A stretch of DNA of 64,000 nucleotides from Xenoacremonium recifei (lineage: Eukaryota > Ascomycota > Sordariomycetes > Hypocreales > Nectriaceae), in assembly GCA_012184525.1 (NCBI GenBank), contig WOFQ01000010.1, forward strand, positions 186,001-250,000, written 5' to 3'. Each line of letters opens with the position of its first letter. Within the stretch, counting starts at the first letter, position 1. The notes under the pieces are model-generated. The model saw nothing but the letters and a program-made list of their open reading frames with translations, was not told where the DNA came from and searched no databases. Made by a program: the position numbers and the translations under genes. This document shows, piece by piece, positions 23,809-36,400 of the stretch.

Positions 23809-25809
23809 ATGGAGGACTCTTACGGGGTCCGGAGGCGGGACACCACCAAGGGACCACCCCTCCGTGTCCTGTCACTCGGTAAGCGCCGTCGCCCAACGGA
23901 GAACGGTCGCATCACGCATTCCCAGGTCGCTAACACTTTGCGCAGATGGAGGAGGAGTCCGCGGCTACTCGATGCTCATCATCGTCCAGGAGCTCATGCA
24001 TCGCACCTTTGTCGAGACCGAAGGCCGCGCGCCGCGACGATCCGAGATTCCCAAGCCTTGCGACCATTTCGACCTCATCGTCGGCACCGGGACGGGCGGG
24101 CTGATCGCCCTGATGCTGGGACGTCTCCGCCTCGACCTGGAGACATGCAAAGAACTCTACGTGCGACTAACCCGCATGGTCTTCGAGACCGACAAGACCA
24201 TCGCCGGCATCCCATACCGGTCCACGCTATTCAAGGCTAGCAAGCTCGAGGAGGCCATCAAGCAGTGCGTGCGGGAACACACGATATACGAGAAGGAGGG
24301 GAATGACGGAGCCGAGCCTGATCTCGTCAGCCCCCTCAGCTCCACCTCATATCTGAGCTCATCTGGAGGACCGCGCCGCCACCAGAGCAACGCCAGCACC
24401 GTGAGCTTCAGCGCCCGCAGTCCCGTCTCGCAAATGAGCCGGCCTGTACACCATTCGAGATACGGAAACCCTGACGCGAGGCTATACGATGCGCGCGAGA
24501 ATCGCACCAAGACGTGAGCGCTCCAGACAAACCTTGATATACAAACAGACTAGCTAACAAGTATTCCAGAGCTGTTACGGCCATTTACAAAGGATCTCCT
24601 CGGAACTCACCGGCAGTGCTCCTTCGATCCTACGACTCTCGACGCGAACCAGCCCCCGAGTTTGACTGCACAATCTGGCAAGCTGGGCGAGCGACGTCAG
24701 CGATTGGCCTGGCGTTCAAGCCGATCCAAATAGGCCAGTCTATATTCCACGACGATGGCGTCGGGACATTCAACCCCGCACCCGAGGCGCTGGACGAGGC
24801 AGTCGTCAACGAGTGGCCGGGGCGGGAGGTAGGCGTGTTCGTCAGTGTTGGAACAGGAAAGCGACCCAGAGGCAGTGATCAGAACTCCCAGATGTGGTAC
24901 GAGGGTTTCCTGGGAGAATATGCCGAGGCTCGGAGAAGGCTTATCTCCAAGATTGAGGGGTGCGAGAAGATCCACGAGTACATGGTCCGGGACCACCTGA
25001 CCAAGCGCGGCGTCAACATCGAGAACTACTACCGTCTCAACGTGGAGATCGGAGTGGGTGAGTTCGGCATGAATGAATGGCATCGGCTGGGCGAAATCAG
25101 CACGGGAACACGGCGATATATGGCCCGCGAAGCGGAGCAGAAGATGATCCAGGGCATCTCCTCCAAACTCGCTAAAGTGTACCGAGCCAGGATCCGGGCC
25201 GAAAGGGCTCCCCAAGGGATTCCCGAGATCGTCAAGTCGACATCAACCACATTTCAGTCACCGTTAGCCGTAGAGCTTCCGGGAGACTTCCCAGTTGCTA
25301 CGCCTCCGCGGAGCCCTCAAAGCCGGTCCTCGTTCGAGTCAGGGGCGGACAGTCTGCATATACGCAGCAACAACATCGCAAACAACGCGACCTCATCTCC
25401 CCGAAGCTCCCATGAGCGCATCCGGCCCAGCACGGGCAACTCAAATCACTCACCTCCTCCGGGACAGCGGATGCAGTCGCCGCCGAGCGCTAGCGCACCG
25501 ACACTCCGGGCAGAAGATGCCGATCGCCTGGTCGTCTCGGCCCCATCGCCAGCTCAGTACCGAGCGTCGTCTGGTGCAGATATCATCGCCATCACGAGCC
25601 CAGACGAGTTCCCGCGACAGCACTCAAACATACAATCCGGTCCGCCCCCGGCCAGGATCGAGCCGCCGCCGCTGCCACCCAAGACGCCTCTGCCGGATAG
25701 TCAGCAGGGCGGTCGACGGCCACAAGGACCAACTCCGCCCTATCCTCTAGATGACGAGGAACCGCCGCCAGTGAATATGGCGCGGAAGCCCGACTATCGT
25801 GGAAGATAA
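23809..25809 (+). CDS. Patatin-like protein lacking the catalytic serine
   Basis: Three exons (23809..23878, 23946..24513, 24570..25809) give 625 residues. The N-terminal half is a patatin fold: oxyanion-hole loop LSLDGGGVRGYS (residues 22-32) and nucleophile-elbow strand HFDLIVGTGTGGLIALMLG. In active patatins the elbow is G-x-S-x-G (GTSTGG); here residue 72 is Gly (codon ggg). The second-dyad region reads FHDDGVGTFNPAPEALDEA, with Asp at 274/275. A C-terminal Pro/Ser-rich low-complexity region follows (about residue 420 on). Active relatives hydrolyse phospholipids or other acyl esters; this one is predicted to be catalytically dead or altered and perhaps to bind lipid or serve as a scaffold. 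An approximately 85-residue Ser-rich insert (EKEGNDGAEPD..ARENRTKT) lies between the two catalytic regions. Splice sites are clear, so the substitution is not an intron artefact. Confidence 0.88.
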
Positions 25810-27802
25810 GATCAACGCGATGACGAGGAGCTGTGGGTCAATGGACAACTACCGATGGTGGCTTTGCTCCAGGATGTGAGATCTGATTACGAAAGGGTTT
25901 GTAAATACGGTATATGGAGGCGATACGATGTCTGGATTAGGAATTGGATGAGGAGACGGACGGCGTTGGGGGCTGGTGGCATTCTGTTTTTGGTTGTTCT
26001 TCCGTGATACCACCAGGCTAGCACCGAACGTTCGGAGCAAGACTTGGACCTGGCTAAATGAAACGATGAGAGGGATTTCGATTAAAGTTTCTTGGATGAC
26101 TGGAGCCTGAAGAGTTTTTCTGGTAGCTGGGAATACTATAGTCGTTGGAAATATACGGATTCGGCAAGTAGAAAGACTATCTCGTCAGACCGGTGACAGG
26201 TTCCAAGTCGGCTTCTAGCCAAAACCGATGGCAACGTGGGATCCAGCCGCCAGGTCCCACGACGGGAGACACGTCCCGAAGCATCCTGCCAGGGCCTAGG
26301 CCAAGCTAGCAAACGAGACGGATGAGACTTGAGAGGCACTGGCGGCCTAGCTGGAGGCACGTCACCCGAACAATGACGGGCCACGACCGCATCAGGCATA
26401 GAGGCGTTGGGGAGGCGAACGGGCGAGACACTTCCCGCAGTCTTCTGGAGGCGATCCAGAACGATCTGCGGTGTGAGTCTTGTCAGCTCGTGTCGCGGAG
26501 AGCGCGCAATGGCATCGGATAGGCTGTTCTGGGTCATGGGAAAGAGAAAACAAGGTTTCAGTGACGGAATATGTTGAGAAAGGCGTCGAGAAAGGCGTCG
26601 GGTTGGTTCCACTGGGAGCGAGTTGTCGCGATCTAGTGAAGCCCATGTCTCACCACGCAGGGCGGCAACTTGGAGGCAGTGGTCCGATGATTGGGCGGTT
26701 TCCGAGCACAGAGTGGCGAGCTGCTGATTCTGAGGCCTGGGGATTAAGATTTCGGAGGATGATTTGAGTTGATCCTGCAGGTGAGAGGGCAGCGACGGGG
26801 GCAGGGAATCTCACCAGACATGTCTGATACATACATAGATGCAGGGAGGGAGACGGCATCTGGAGACGATGCCAACCAACAACCGCAACCCCTCCTACCG
26901 GTCAGCGCAGATCGCCTTGACAGGACCCCTCTCCGGTCAAGAATGGTGGACACATGCCGTGGCATGCCATTTGAAGAGCGATGAAGCGTGTTGGTCGCGA
27001 ATTCAAGCAAACAAGGGGCGGCTGGGTCCGCGAAGCCGTCTGAGAGCTGGAGGTCTAGCGGCAGGAGCAAAGCGGTTTAGCGTGCGATGGCGGACACAAT
27101 GGACTTGAGCGCATGCGGAAAGATACTCGGATGCCAAGTACCTGGGAGAGCATCGCGTGGGCTGCATTTGCCCGGCTGTCGTCTGGCAGTTGAGACCCTG
27201 CCAGGAACTGCGCATTTGCGAAAACGAAAGCACGATCGATCAGACAAACGCCTCATCCCCGGCTGTTCCGTGGAAACCCCAACATCTGCGATTTGCAGCG
27301 ATGCGCGTGAGCCGGTACTTGCTCTCATCTTATTAAATTACATGCATCCAGCTAGCCGGGGGGATCCCCTGGACGCGATAGCAGGATGCCCTGGTGGCCT
27401 AAGTCTGTAGGGCAGCGATCCGCGGTGCCCCGGGGCTCTTCCTTCAGAGGGCTGAGTGGAGGGGCGTTTTAGGTACCTCTGACGCAAGTACAGACGTGCC
27501 GGGCGGGAGTACCAGGCCCGCCCCATCGCCTTGGCGCAGATGACAAAGGGAACCTGCCAAAGCCCAGACCTGGGAAGGGTCCAGGATCCCATTTAGGAGC
27601 CCCGAGCTTCCACCCCAAAGCTTGAATCGAATACGGACGCGGACAAGCTTTCTGGACGGCACAATTATCACGGGGACAATTTCATTCTGTCTCTTTCAAA
27701 GCTCTGCCCTCGTTTGTTTGTCTCGTTGACGGCCTTGTTGGGGAGGCGAATCTGCGCGGAAGAGGAAGGAAGCCGCAGGCGCAGCAGCCGCACATCGCTC
27801 CC

Positions 27803-27827
27803 CTCACTCACTCACTCTCACTCACAC
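27803..27827. repeat. Short CACT/CTCA tandem repeat
   Basis: Several consecutive CTCA units within a C/T-rich stretch. Simple repeat. Confidence 0.6.
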
Positions 27828-28470
27828 TGGATCCCCATCGTCTCTCTCCCCCCTAGGCTCTCCCATCCTTCGTTCTTCGTTAATCATTGACCATCCGGGA
27901 ATCCATCCGGGCACCCATTCAACACCCTCCGACCCCTGTCTCCGCGGAACCAGAGCCACCTCCGGTGCAACTCCAAGACCGTCGATTTGGCAGTCGATCC
28001 ATGAACCCTCGCGTTCTTCAGGCAGAGCAGCGACTTATTACTATCCGGCTCTTCTAGCTACCGAGCAAAAAAACAACAGGGTCCCTTGAAGCCAGCCCGG
28101 TCTGACCAGCAGGGAACAGCAAAGCCCGACCAACCCCAAGACAGCAGTGGCAGACAGGGTCACACAAAAAAATTAAAATAAAAAGAAACGAAACGAACGA
28201 GGCATCCGGATCAAAAAGTAAAAAGGCAACCAGAGACGAGCTGACTACCAGGGGCCTGTTAGGATCACAACAGAAGGAAGGCAGCCCAATTTCACCTCGA
28301 CGTTCCTTCCAATCCTCGCCAACCTGAATCTCGAACTCTTGCAGCGAACGGACTGCCTCTTTCATCCATCATTCGCCTCGCTCTCCTTTGTCCTCCACCC
28401 TCAACCCCTCCACGCGCGGGATATCGTCGAGTCCGTCGAGGCACAACGCCGTTGGCAGAACAAGGCCATT

Positions 28471-28522
28471 GGTTTGGTTTGGTTTGGGCTTGGTACTGGG
28501 CTGGATTGGATTGGATTGGATT
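28471..28522. repeat. Pentamer repeats GGTTT x3 and GGATT x4
   Basis: GGTTT repeats at 28471-28485 and GGATT repeats at 28503-28522, 17 bp apart. They are not the fungal telomere unit TTAGGG. Located in the presumed leader region of the Zn2Cys6 regulator. Confidence 0.8.
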
Positions 28523-29285
28523 GGGATCCGTTCCCGATGAGCCGCCACGCCTCCAGCTGACCCCATCCCCAAAAACGATCGGTTCCTCCGCCTCGCCTCG
28601 CCTGGGCTCCTTCGCCGCCGCCTTGCCAAAAGCCAGCCGGAGACAGCTCTGATCGCTCGCTCGCTTTCACCTCATACAACCTCGCGTGCGCACTGCAGCA
28701 CTGCAGCAGCAGCATCTTACTTTCCCCCGCAGAGCGTGTGCCGCAGCGCCTGTCATCGCCCTACGTGGGCATGCGTCGTTCGTTCGTCGCCCACTACAGC
28801 TAGTAATTGCCCCCCCTCCGATCCGATCTATCTGGTGGCCGTCCGACTCTAGGTCTCCAGCAGCCAGCCAGCCAGCGACCAACAGCACCTACAGCGTGCT
28901 CGGCTGCTACTGCTGGTCGCCCGCATATCCGCCTCCGCGGCCGATCTGGCTTCCCTGCTCGATCCTGCTCCAACGCACGCAACCAACCAACCCGGGCCAG
29001 CCGCACCCGCACCCGCACCCGCCGAGACATAGACAAGAGCCAACAGCCCTCTCTGTTTAACCCCAAGAGCTTGTTGATCTAGTCGACCACTGACTGACAG
29101 CTCAGCTTAGAACGACCGATCGTCCCGTCTGGTCCAGCGATCGATCCGAGACGCACCAGGGGGACGGCCGCTCGCTCGGGCTAGTTGCCGTCGCATGACT
29201 GCCCGCCTTGCATCGGCTGCTGCTCGTCGTCGTTGGCTGCACCGCCGCAAGCGTTGTTGGCACCTCGCGACGTCGTTCGTGAACC

Positions 29286-31676
29286 ATGCCGATGCCCGAG
29301 GGCTTGCAGCTGCATGGTCCGCGGCGGCGTGCTGAACGCCAGACATCCTCGTGCACTGAGTGCCGTCGTCGCAAGCAAAAGGTACGCTGGTGCGCTTGTT
29401 CTGTCGAGCCTCGTCTCCTCACAATTGCTCCTTTTGGCTCCGAAGCTTCCGTCTCGTCTTTTTGCACCTCGTTCTCAACCTCAACCTACATGTCTCGATT
29501 TTTTTGTCGGTTAACTGTTGTACCACATATTTGAGGGTATCTTGTTTCTCTCCTATATTCCACGCGCGATCCTCTTATATCATGTTGTTTCAATTGCCTT
29601 TTGGTTGGCCTAGGGGTTGTGAGGCCGAGACATCATGCCTCATTATTCTACCTCTCCATTGGTCCGGTTCTAACTCTAGTCACAGTGCTCTCAAGGCCAG
29701 CCCTGTACGAATTGCGTCCGCAGATTCCCTCAACCTGTATGCGAGTACAAAACTAAAGCCGTCCGAAGGTACGCTCCCCCTATCCTTTGGGAGATTGTGT
29801 TCAATTGACACGGCGCAGTGGCATCCGGCAATTTCACCCCAGCCTACCTCCAACTCCGACTTCAACCGTTGCCCTGAAAGAGGGACCTTATTCCCATCTC
29901 ACTCTCTCGGGCGTTCAGGATGCCATTTTACAGGTCGAGGAAGGTCTTAACTCTCCAGATTCTCCGGAGACTTACAACCCCTTTTCTCCTGATTCGCCCA
30001 CATTTCCCTTCGATCAGCCACCAACGCCTTTCGCTCCGTTCAAGGTGAAGCTTGAGGAGGGCAACGATTACGAGGCTAAGCTTGAATCATTACGGGTGAT
30101 ATTCGAACGTCGTCTTAGCGTAGCCAATCGTATCCCTGAAGATGATTGGGATGTGGAACATGCGAGGGGCGTGCTACAGACTCGGGACACTCGCCACGTA
30201 CAATCGCCCATTGAAGGAGCCATGGAGCAATTCAGGTTTCTACCGATGGCACCGACCAGGATGAACAAGGAGCTGGTTCGAATACGTAAGCTCCCTTTTT
30301 CAAGTCTACAAATTTGCAACATGTTCTCATTCCTTCTTTAGATCTGCAGCTTTTGTGTCGATTCAAGGTTTCCGTGGATGGAAGCCCAGCACCGAACAAC
30401 CCCTTTATGAAGTATTGGGTACCGTTCTGCGTTCAGGATCCTCTACTACTCCAGATCGTGCTATTCACTTCGGCTTGCTTCTTTTCCGAGACCGGTCACA
30501 TTCCCAAATCCCTCGCCCTGATACACAAGGGCGCCGTCTATCAAATGCTCAATTTCCATCTGCGAAACGAAGATACCCAAATCAGCGATGCTTGCATTCT
30601 TGGAGTAACACAGATGGTTGTGGACTCGTGGTACTGGGGTGGCACAAGCGATCTCGAGGCTCACATCCGAGGCCTCAAGCAGATGATCAGGATGAGAGGA
30701 GGTCTGGCGACATTGGGAATGCATGGTTACATTGCCAAGACCATTCTCATGTTTGTGAACCGTTTCCTTCTTTACCATTCGCCAGCTAACAAACCTGGTC
30801 AGTCACGATATCGTCATGGCCCTCGCACACGAGATCGAACCCGGCATCTACGGTCAACCAGGATTCGAATTCGAAGATGAAATCATGATGCCATTTCACA
30901 TTGCTCTCAACAGCCCCTTAATCTTTGAGTGGCCTTCGTTCGAGGGCAGTGCGAATTCGTTACAGCTTCATCCCAGCACCGCGATGATTCTAGATAGTAT
31001 CCGATTTCTCATCCTGGAAGTCTTTAGGCTCACTGACAATCCGACCACGGATGATCTTCAGAAGATCATGAATGCCGCCGCCCAAATCAGCGATCGGATT
31101 GCCGAAATGCCAGAAGATACGCCTTCGCGACGCACCCCTGATTACCCCAGTCCTCCTGCCGAAGGAGCGAGTCCATCCTCTTGCAAGTCTGGAACGTCGG
31201 ATCAGTCCTCCCTTTCTATCGAACTACCAGATCTGATGTACCGGACCGTTCGCAAGACAGCTATCGTCTATTGTCGCGCAATCCTGAACCGCGTACCGAC
31301 CAGCGAAATATGCTCAGAGTTGGACTTCTTGAGAATCTGGCAAACTGTTTGGCAAGTTGGACTACCCACATGGAAGGCTACTATTGGTATCTTCGTTTGG
31401 GTCATGCTAGGTGTTGTGCCCAGTTGCCACAAGACAGGACCGGCGCGATTTGTGAAGACCTTGATGGTGGCCGGCTTCATGACTATCGGCGTTGACAATT
31501 GGCATATCGCCATGGAAGTGGTCCGCACGGGCTTCAAACTGCAAAGATGGCTTGCGGGAGGCAAGGTTTACGAAGACACCGGCAAGGGCCTCAGTGGGGG
31601 AGAGCACATTGTGGACAAGTATGGCTTCGCCATTAAGGAGGTCCTCCCCGACATTCAGCTTCCCGTGGATGAATGA
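29286..31676 (+). CDS. Zn2Cys6 transcription factor
   Basis: Nuclear DNA-binding regulator. Five exons (29286..29381, 29686..29768, 29819..30285, 30342..30750, 30803..31676) give 642 residues. The zinc cluster is near the N-terminus with Cys at 23, 26, 33, 39, 42 and 51, spacing C-x2-C-x6-C-x5-C-x2-C-x8-C, matching the family rule. A 304-nt intron, far longer than the others, splits the cluster just before the third Cys. The remainder fits the Fungal_trans_2 (DUF3468) type: a middle region with DPLLLQIVLFTSACFFSETG and a helix-rich C-terminus ending KYGFAIKEVLPDIQLPVDE. The 30751-30802 intron uses a GTTTGT donor and is needed to keep the frame (AKTILIHDIVMALAHE). An FAD oxidase gene starts 327 bp downstream on the same strand and is a candidate target. 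Confidence 0.92.
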
Positions 31677-32003
31677 TTCCGCAATATTGGCATTTGATTG
31701 CAAGTTACCTTCGCACTCGGAAAAGCTGGTGGCACTGCTTCATTGCGTGGGGGTACGATGACCCCAGAAACTGCGCATTGGGGGAGGACGGCATGTCCTA
31801 AACTGTTCCTCCGCATGGAGGATCAATACTTGCGTCAGTCCATCGTCGTACATTGTGGGACCTCGAGTCGATCTCAAATAGTCACGCATACCCCAGATTC
31901 CGTGTCTCTTGGCGGATTTGATCCAACAACACTCGTGCTAACTCCTTCGACATCAGAGTCGTTGCACAGGAAACGACATCACGAGCCATTCAATCCACCC
32001 AAG
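31677..32003. other. Spacer between Zn2Cys6 and FAD oxidase genes
   Basis: This 327-bp spacer should hold the regulator's 3' UTR and the oxidase promoter. The open frame entering from upstream continues into exon 1 of the oxidase but lacks family character before the ATG at 32004. Confidence 0.5.
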
Positions 32004-33437
32004 ATGTGCGACTGGCATCAACTGCGGCAAGCCGTTCCTGGTGGCCGGGTTCTTCTGCCTGGCGATGACCACTATGAGGATAGTCTCAAGAGATGGAGTA
32101 CCACTGCCGAGAAGAGAGCGGTACTGTTGTCAGCGCCAATGCCGTGGAATCCCGACTAATAATGCCAGGCCGTTGTTGTCATGCCGACAAGCGTTGAAGA
32201 AGTATCTGCCACAGTCAAATTCGCTGTGGCGAATAGTATTCCTCTGACCGTCTGTGGTGGGGGTCATTCCACGAGCGGAAGCTCATCGTCAACTCATATG
32301 GTTATCAGCCTAAGATTTATGAGGGCCGTCCGTGTTACCCTGGATGCAATGACGGTCTCTTTTGAGGGCGGCTGCATCTGGGAGGACGTCGATAACGCCT
32401 TAGGACAGTTTGGACTAGCAACTGTTGGAGGGGTGGTTAACCATACCGGTTGTGGAGGATTGACTCTGGGCGGCGGCCACGGCTGGTTAACTGCTCGTCA
32501 TGGCCTCACTATTGACAACCTTCTCTCAGTTCAAATGGTGCTGGCCGATGGCTCCATTGTCGAAGCATCTGAGAAAGAGAACTCAGACCTCTTCTGGGCC
32601 GTTCGCGGTGCAGGGGCTCAATTTGGCGTTGTGACTCGCTTCACTTCGAGAGCTCATAAACAAGGCAAGGTCTGGAGTGGTGTGCTCAATTATTCAGAAG
32701 ATAAGTTATCTCAGCTGGTCGCTGTCGCCAACGATCTGCACGACCAACATAACAAAGAAGGGCACTGCCTTGCCCTTGGAATCGGATACGGGCCTGATGG
32801 AGTTTCCCGCGGCTTCTCAGTAGTGCCTTGTTTTCAGGGGGACGAAACAGACGCCAAAATATATTTCTCGAAACTCCTGGAGATTGAAGCACTATCGTCC
32901 GACGTGCGAATCCTTTCCGTCGCTCAGGTGAACTCTCTGTTCAATCCGATTTTCGACCACGGAATTCGACGCCTGATGGGTTCGAGCAACGTCACGATGC
33001 CGCTGGATGCGGACGCTCTCTCAGAGACAGCAAATATGCTTTGGAAGTTCTGTGATTCCCATAAGGACATGGGTTTATCCACACTTACAATTGAAATCTT
33101 TTCGACGGACAAACTGCGCGAGGTACCCCTGGATGCCACAGCCTACGCTAACCGGGGCAACTATTACGATGCCGGGACGACCTTTAGCTGGCTCGATCCC
33201 GCTCTCGACCAAGAAATTCGTAAGTTCAACCGCGAACTATGCGACCAGATCCGGCGGACCAATGGGTATCGTCCGGATGCTGGGTCTGATGGACCTGTGG
33301 GGAAGTATATCAACATCGAGGCCGACGATATGTCGCCCGGAGACGCGTTTGGCTCTAATGCTCCACGCTTGAAGGAGCTGAAGAAGAAGTATGATCCGAG
33401 TAATGTCTTTCATAAGTGGCATGGCGTCGGAGTGTAA
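32004..33437 (+). CDS. FAD-linked oxidase (PCMH/BBE family)
   Basis: Flavin oxidoreductase of the berberine-bridge/6-hydroxynicotine-oxidase group. Two exons (32004..32120, 32169..33437) with a 48-nt intron give 461 residues. The FAD-binding PCMH domain shows the covalent-flavin motif TVCGGGHSTSG (His72), then TGCGGLTLGGGHGWLTARHGLTIDNL, VLADGSIVEAS and DLFWAVRGAGAQFGVVT. The C-terminus KKKYDPSNVFHKWHGVGV is the BBE-type flavin-pocket end. No signal peptide, so probably cytosolic. The Cys that forms the second flavin link in bicovalent members appears absent, suggesting a single His-FAD bond. The substrate is unknown; such enzymes often oxidise alcohols, sugars or secondary metabolites. It directly follows a Zn2Cys6 regulator. 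Confidence 0.92.
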
Positions 33438-36400
33438 ACAAGCGGTGGATTGCTTTGGTCTTGGATATAAAAGTTTTGTAGTAGGGTCAAAACGGAGGAA
33501 GAATAAAATCCAAAGAGTCTTTCTGAGGCAAACATGTTGATGTCTCTTGAGTCTACCAATACGTGCTTTCTAGTCCTGGTTCATGATCAAAGAATCTCTG
33601 ACGTGTATGAAGGGTGCTTACGTCGCACCTGTGACATTTCTACGATTTACTCGGGGCCCTAGAAGAATGGCTTTGCTTTCACTGTCTATCAATGACAATC
33701 GAGATTTTGGTGTTGGGAGTGTTGTCTCGTGCTTCCATACCAAAGTCGTTGGTTTCATGCATTCTTGTCATGTTCTTGCCAGTCATGATCTCTGTCATTG
33801 CATATATCTCCTATGGTAAAGGTTCAAGCATCATGATAATTCACCTATGTATTGATAGTAAATGGTGAGTTACACGCTTAGGTCACTGCTAGGGTATGCA
33901 TAATATGTATCCTCTTTGGAAGTAAGGTGAAAGAATACTCTGGCGATGTAAGTCTGTGGTGATCCTTTTATTTCCCGGTTTCAGGGAATGATTGGGCTTA
34001 GAATTACTGTTCAAAGTTGCTGGGTATGGCTAGGGTGCTGGATTCTCCCAAGAGGGTGTTTGATGGTCACACTCTTGTTGGTCTCCCCATGATGTATCAA
34101 TCTGTAACCTTCCTTTTGTTTGATTACTTGGGTCCAGGCAATATCAGCTTACCACTTGTGTTATTGGAGGTTGTCATCGTGAAACTCCTAGCCTGAGATG
34201 GGAATCGATGATTTACCATGTAACCTCCCAGGGTAAAGCAACAGAAAACCCATGCACATCGGATGCATGAAGGACGTCCAATGACGGTCGAACGGAGATT
34301 GAAGAAGTTTCATCGAGTATCACCAACAGAAACGCCCAACTACAGGTCCAACCGATGGAGGCTCCAGGCGGGGACGGCGGAATACCTCTCTGTAGGGTAG
34401 CATTCGTCGTCGAAGGATTCGAGCAACCATCACCGTCGGAGTCTAAGAGTTGCTCCCCGACGCGCCGCGCCTACCAAAGCCTAGAACGTTTGTGCATCAT
34501 CTGATGGCAACGGCATGATCCGAATTGGCGATGGATGCAGCGCTGCAGGAATCACACGCGCCCCTTGCTTTGAAGCTGCGTGGGCGCCTCACCTTGGGGA
34601 TTGGCTGTCGGTCTAACGGTGAGACAGGAAGGGCGATATTACGGAGCAGATGAGAGTGAGGGTGCCATGCTTCTTCGCTCGGACTTCAGAAAAGTCGCCC
34701 GGCGGGCAGCCTTATCGGGCCCGAATCTGACGCCGAAAGAGCGCAAATGTGACAGTGATACGGAAGCAAGGAAGGGCTCTCGCTTGGGGCATGGCCGCCG
34801 CTGCAGGTTTCAGCCATTGACATCTTCACGATGCAAGACGCCCCCCCAGGGCTGAAGGCGCGCGGCCGCACGAGTGCTTGGCTGGGGGCGGCATTCTCTC
34901 CAATGTCTCTCATCGTCTCCACAAGTCGTCGTCGTCGTTGTGGTTGTGGGTGCAAGGCCGATGGAGGCTCCCTGCGAGGCTAAGAGACGCCAGGCCAGGG
35001 GAATAAACGAGCCAGACGCATCTTGAGAGGCCTGGGCAGGGCCAAGGGTTGCAGCAGCGACATCGTCGCTCACCCCAGGTTTCCGAGCATGATCCCAGCA
35101 AGCTAACCGGCTGACCAGAGATTTAGTAATGGCGGCACAGGCACGCTTGGCCGGGCTCCGGGCTGCGAGGACTTTGGGCTCGTCTGGTGTGATTAGCGCA
35201 GTCCCAGACAGAGGCCATCTATGGATCGACGACAGAGCCTGGAAGATCCCTGGACTCTGGATGATTCCGGCGGAACACGACGGGGGTTAGCAAGAGGGTC
35301 CCCGAGCAATAAGACTTGGTGGTGATTTCCTCAGCCCCTCCTCCTGCTCTGCCTTCCCGGCCGTTAGTCTCTGGTGGCGTCTTTGAGGGCATCACGCATT
35401 TCGCGAAGTGGAGAGGGCGTGCAGGAATCGTAGCCAAGATGTTGGCGGATTTCTGCGGTGAGCGGAAGTGAGCTGAGCTGAGTTGCGTAGACGGCGGGGG
35501 AGAAGGCCGCGAGAAGCGATGGGAAAACAGGGAGGGTGTGTAAGTGATAAGATTGAGTGACGCAGTGAGCGATATACGCAGCACCTCGTACGTGCTGTAC
35601 ATGCGTCGTCGACGTACCTACATGATGCAAAGTTAGTCGAACTCCGTCCAGAACAAACGGGGCGTTATATCCGCCTGATAGGTGTCGGTTCATCTCATCA
35701 CAAAGCCCTTGATCCCAGCCCGGGACTGTCTGCATCGCAGGCTGGGCTCGTGCTCAGGCCTCACGAAGGCTAACGCATACAAGCCGGGAAAGCGAAAAAG
35801 CTTCATCCATCGCGGGATCGACAGCACCCGGACCATGAAGCTAATTAGCCCCCAGGTCAAGGAAACCTGAATTCCGCAGGGCACTGCCTTGCTCTGGAGC
35901 TTAACGTCGTGAACTTGGCAGCACGCCTCATGTCTCGTCTCGAAACCTACTCCACAAACGCACGGGCAATTCAACGGCTGAAGAAGAAGCCGACCTGGAA
36001 ATGAGGCCTGAATGTAGGACGGATTAGCACGTCTTTAGCATCGAATGTGGCGGTCTCCGGAAGGGTCTGCGGAGGGAATGGTAGAGTATCGTCGTATGCT
36101 GCATGCTGCTGCTCGCTATTCCTGCGTTGTAACTGCGCGTATATGCATTTATCTGCGATGGCACCTGCGGTTGGCCGTGCAGGAGGGCGCGAAGTTGAGG
36201 CTGTCAACAGGGAACCCCTGGGCTTATACGACAGAGGCCTCGAGCGGAGCAGGTGGATTACCTGATGGTAGTACCTTTTAGATTCATGTGGCCATGAACG
36301 CGAGGAGCATCGGTCGATCGAAGATTGGATGATGGGAGAAGTGATAGAAAGCCCATGGAGATAGTCGGCTGTCAGCGTTGTTGTTGGGTGATGCTTGTCG

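Larger units (their letters stand above)
25810..29285. other. Gene-free 3.5-kb interval
   Basis: Between the patatin-like gene and the Zn2Cys6 gene, same orientation. The last 1.5 kb is C/T-rich with short simple repeats, as expected of a long promoter/5' leader of a fungal regulator. No supported gene. Confidence 0.6.
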
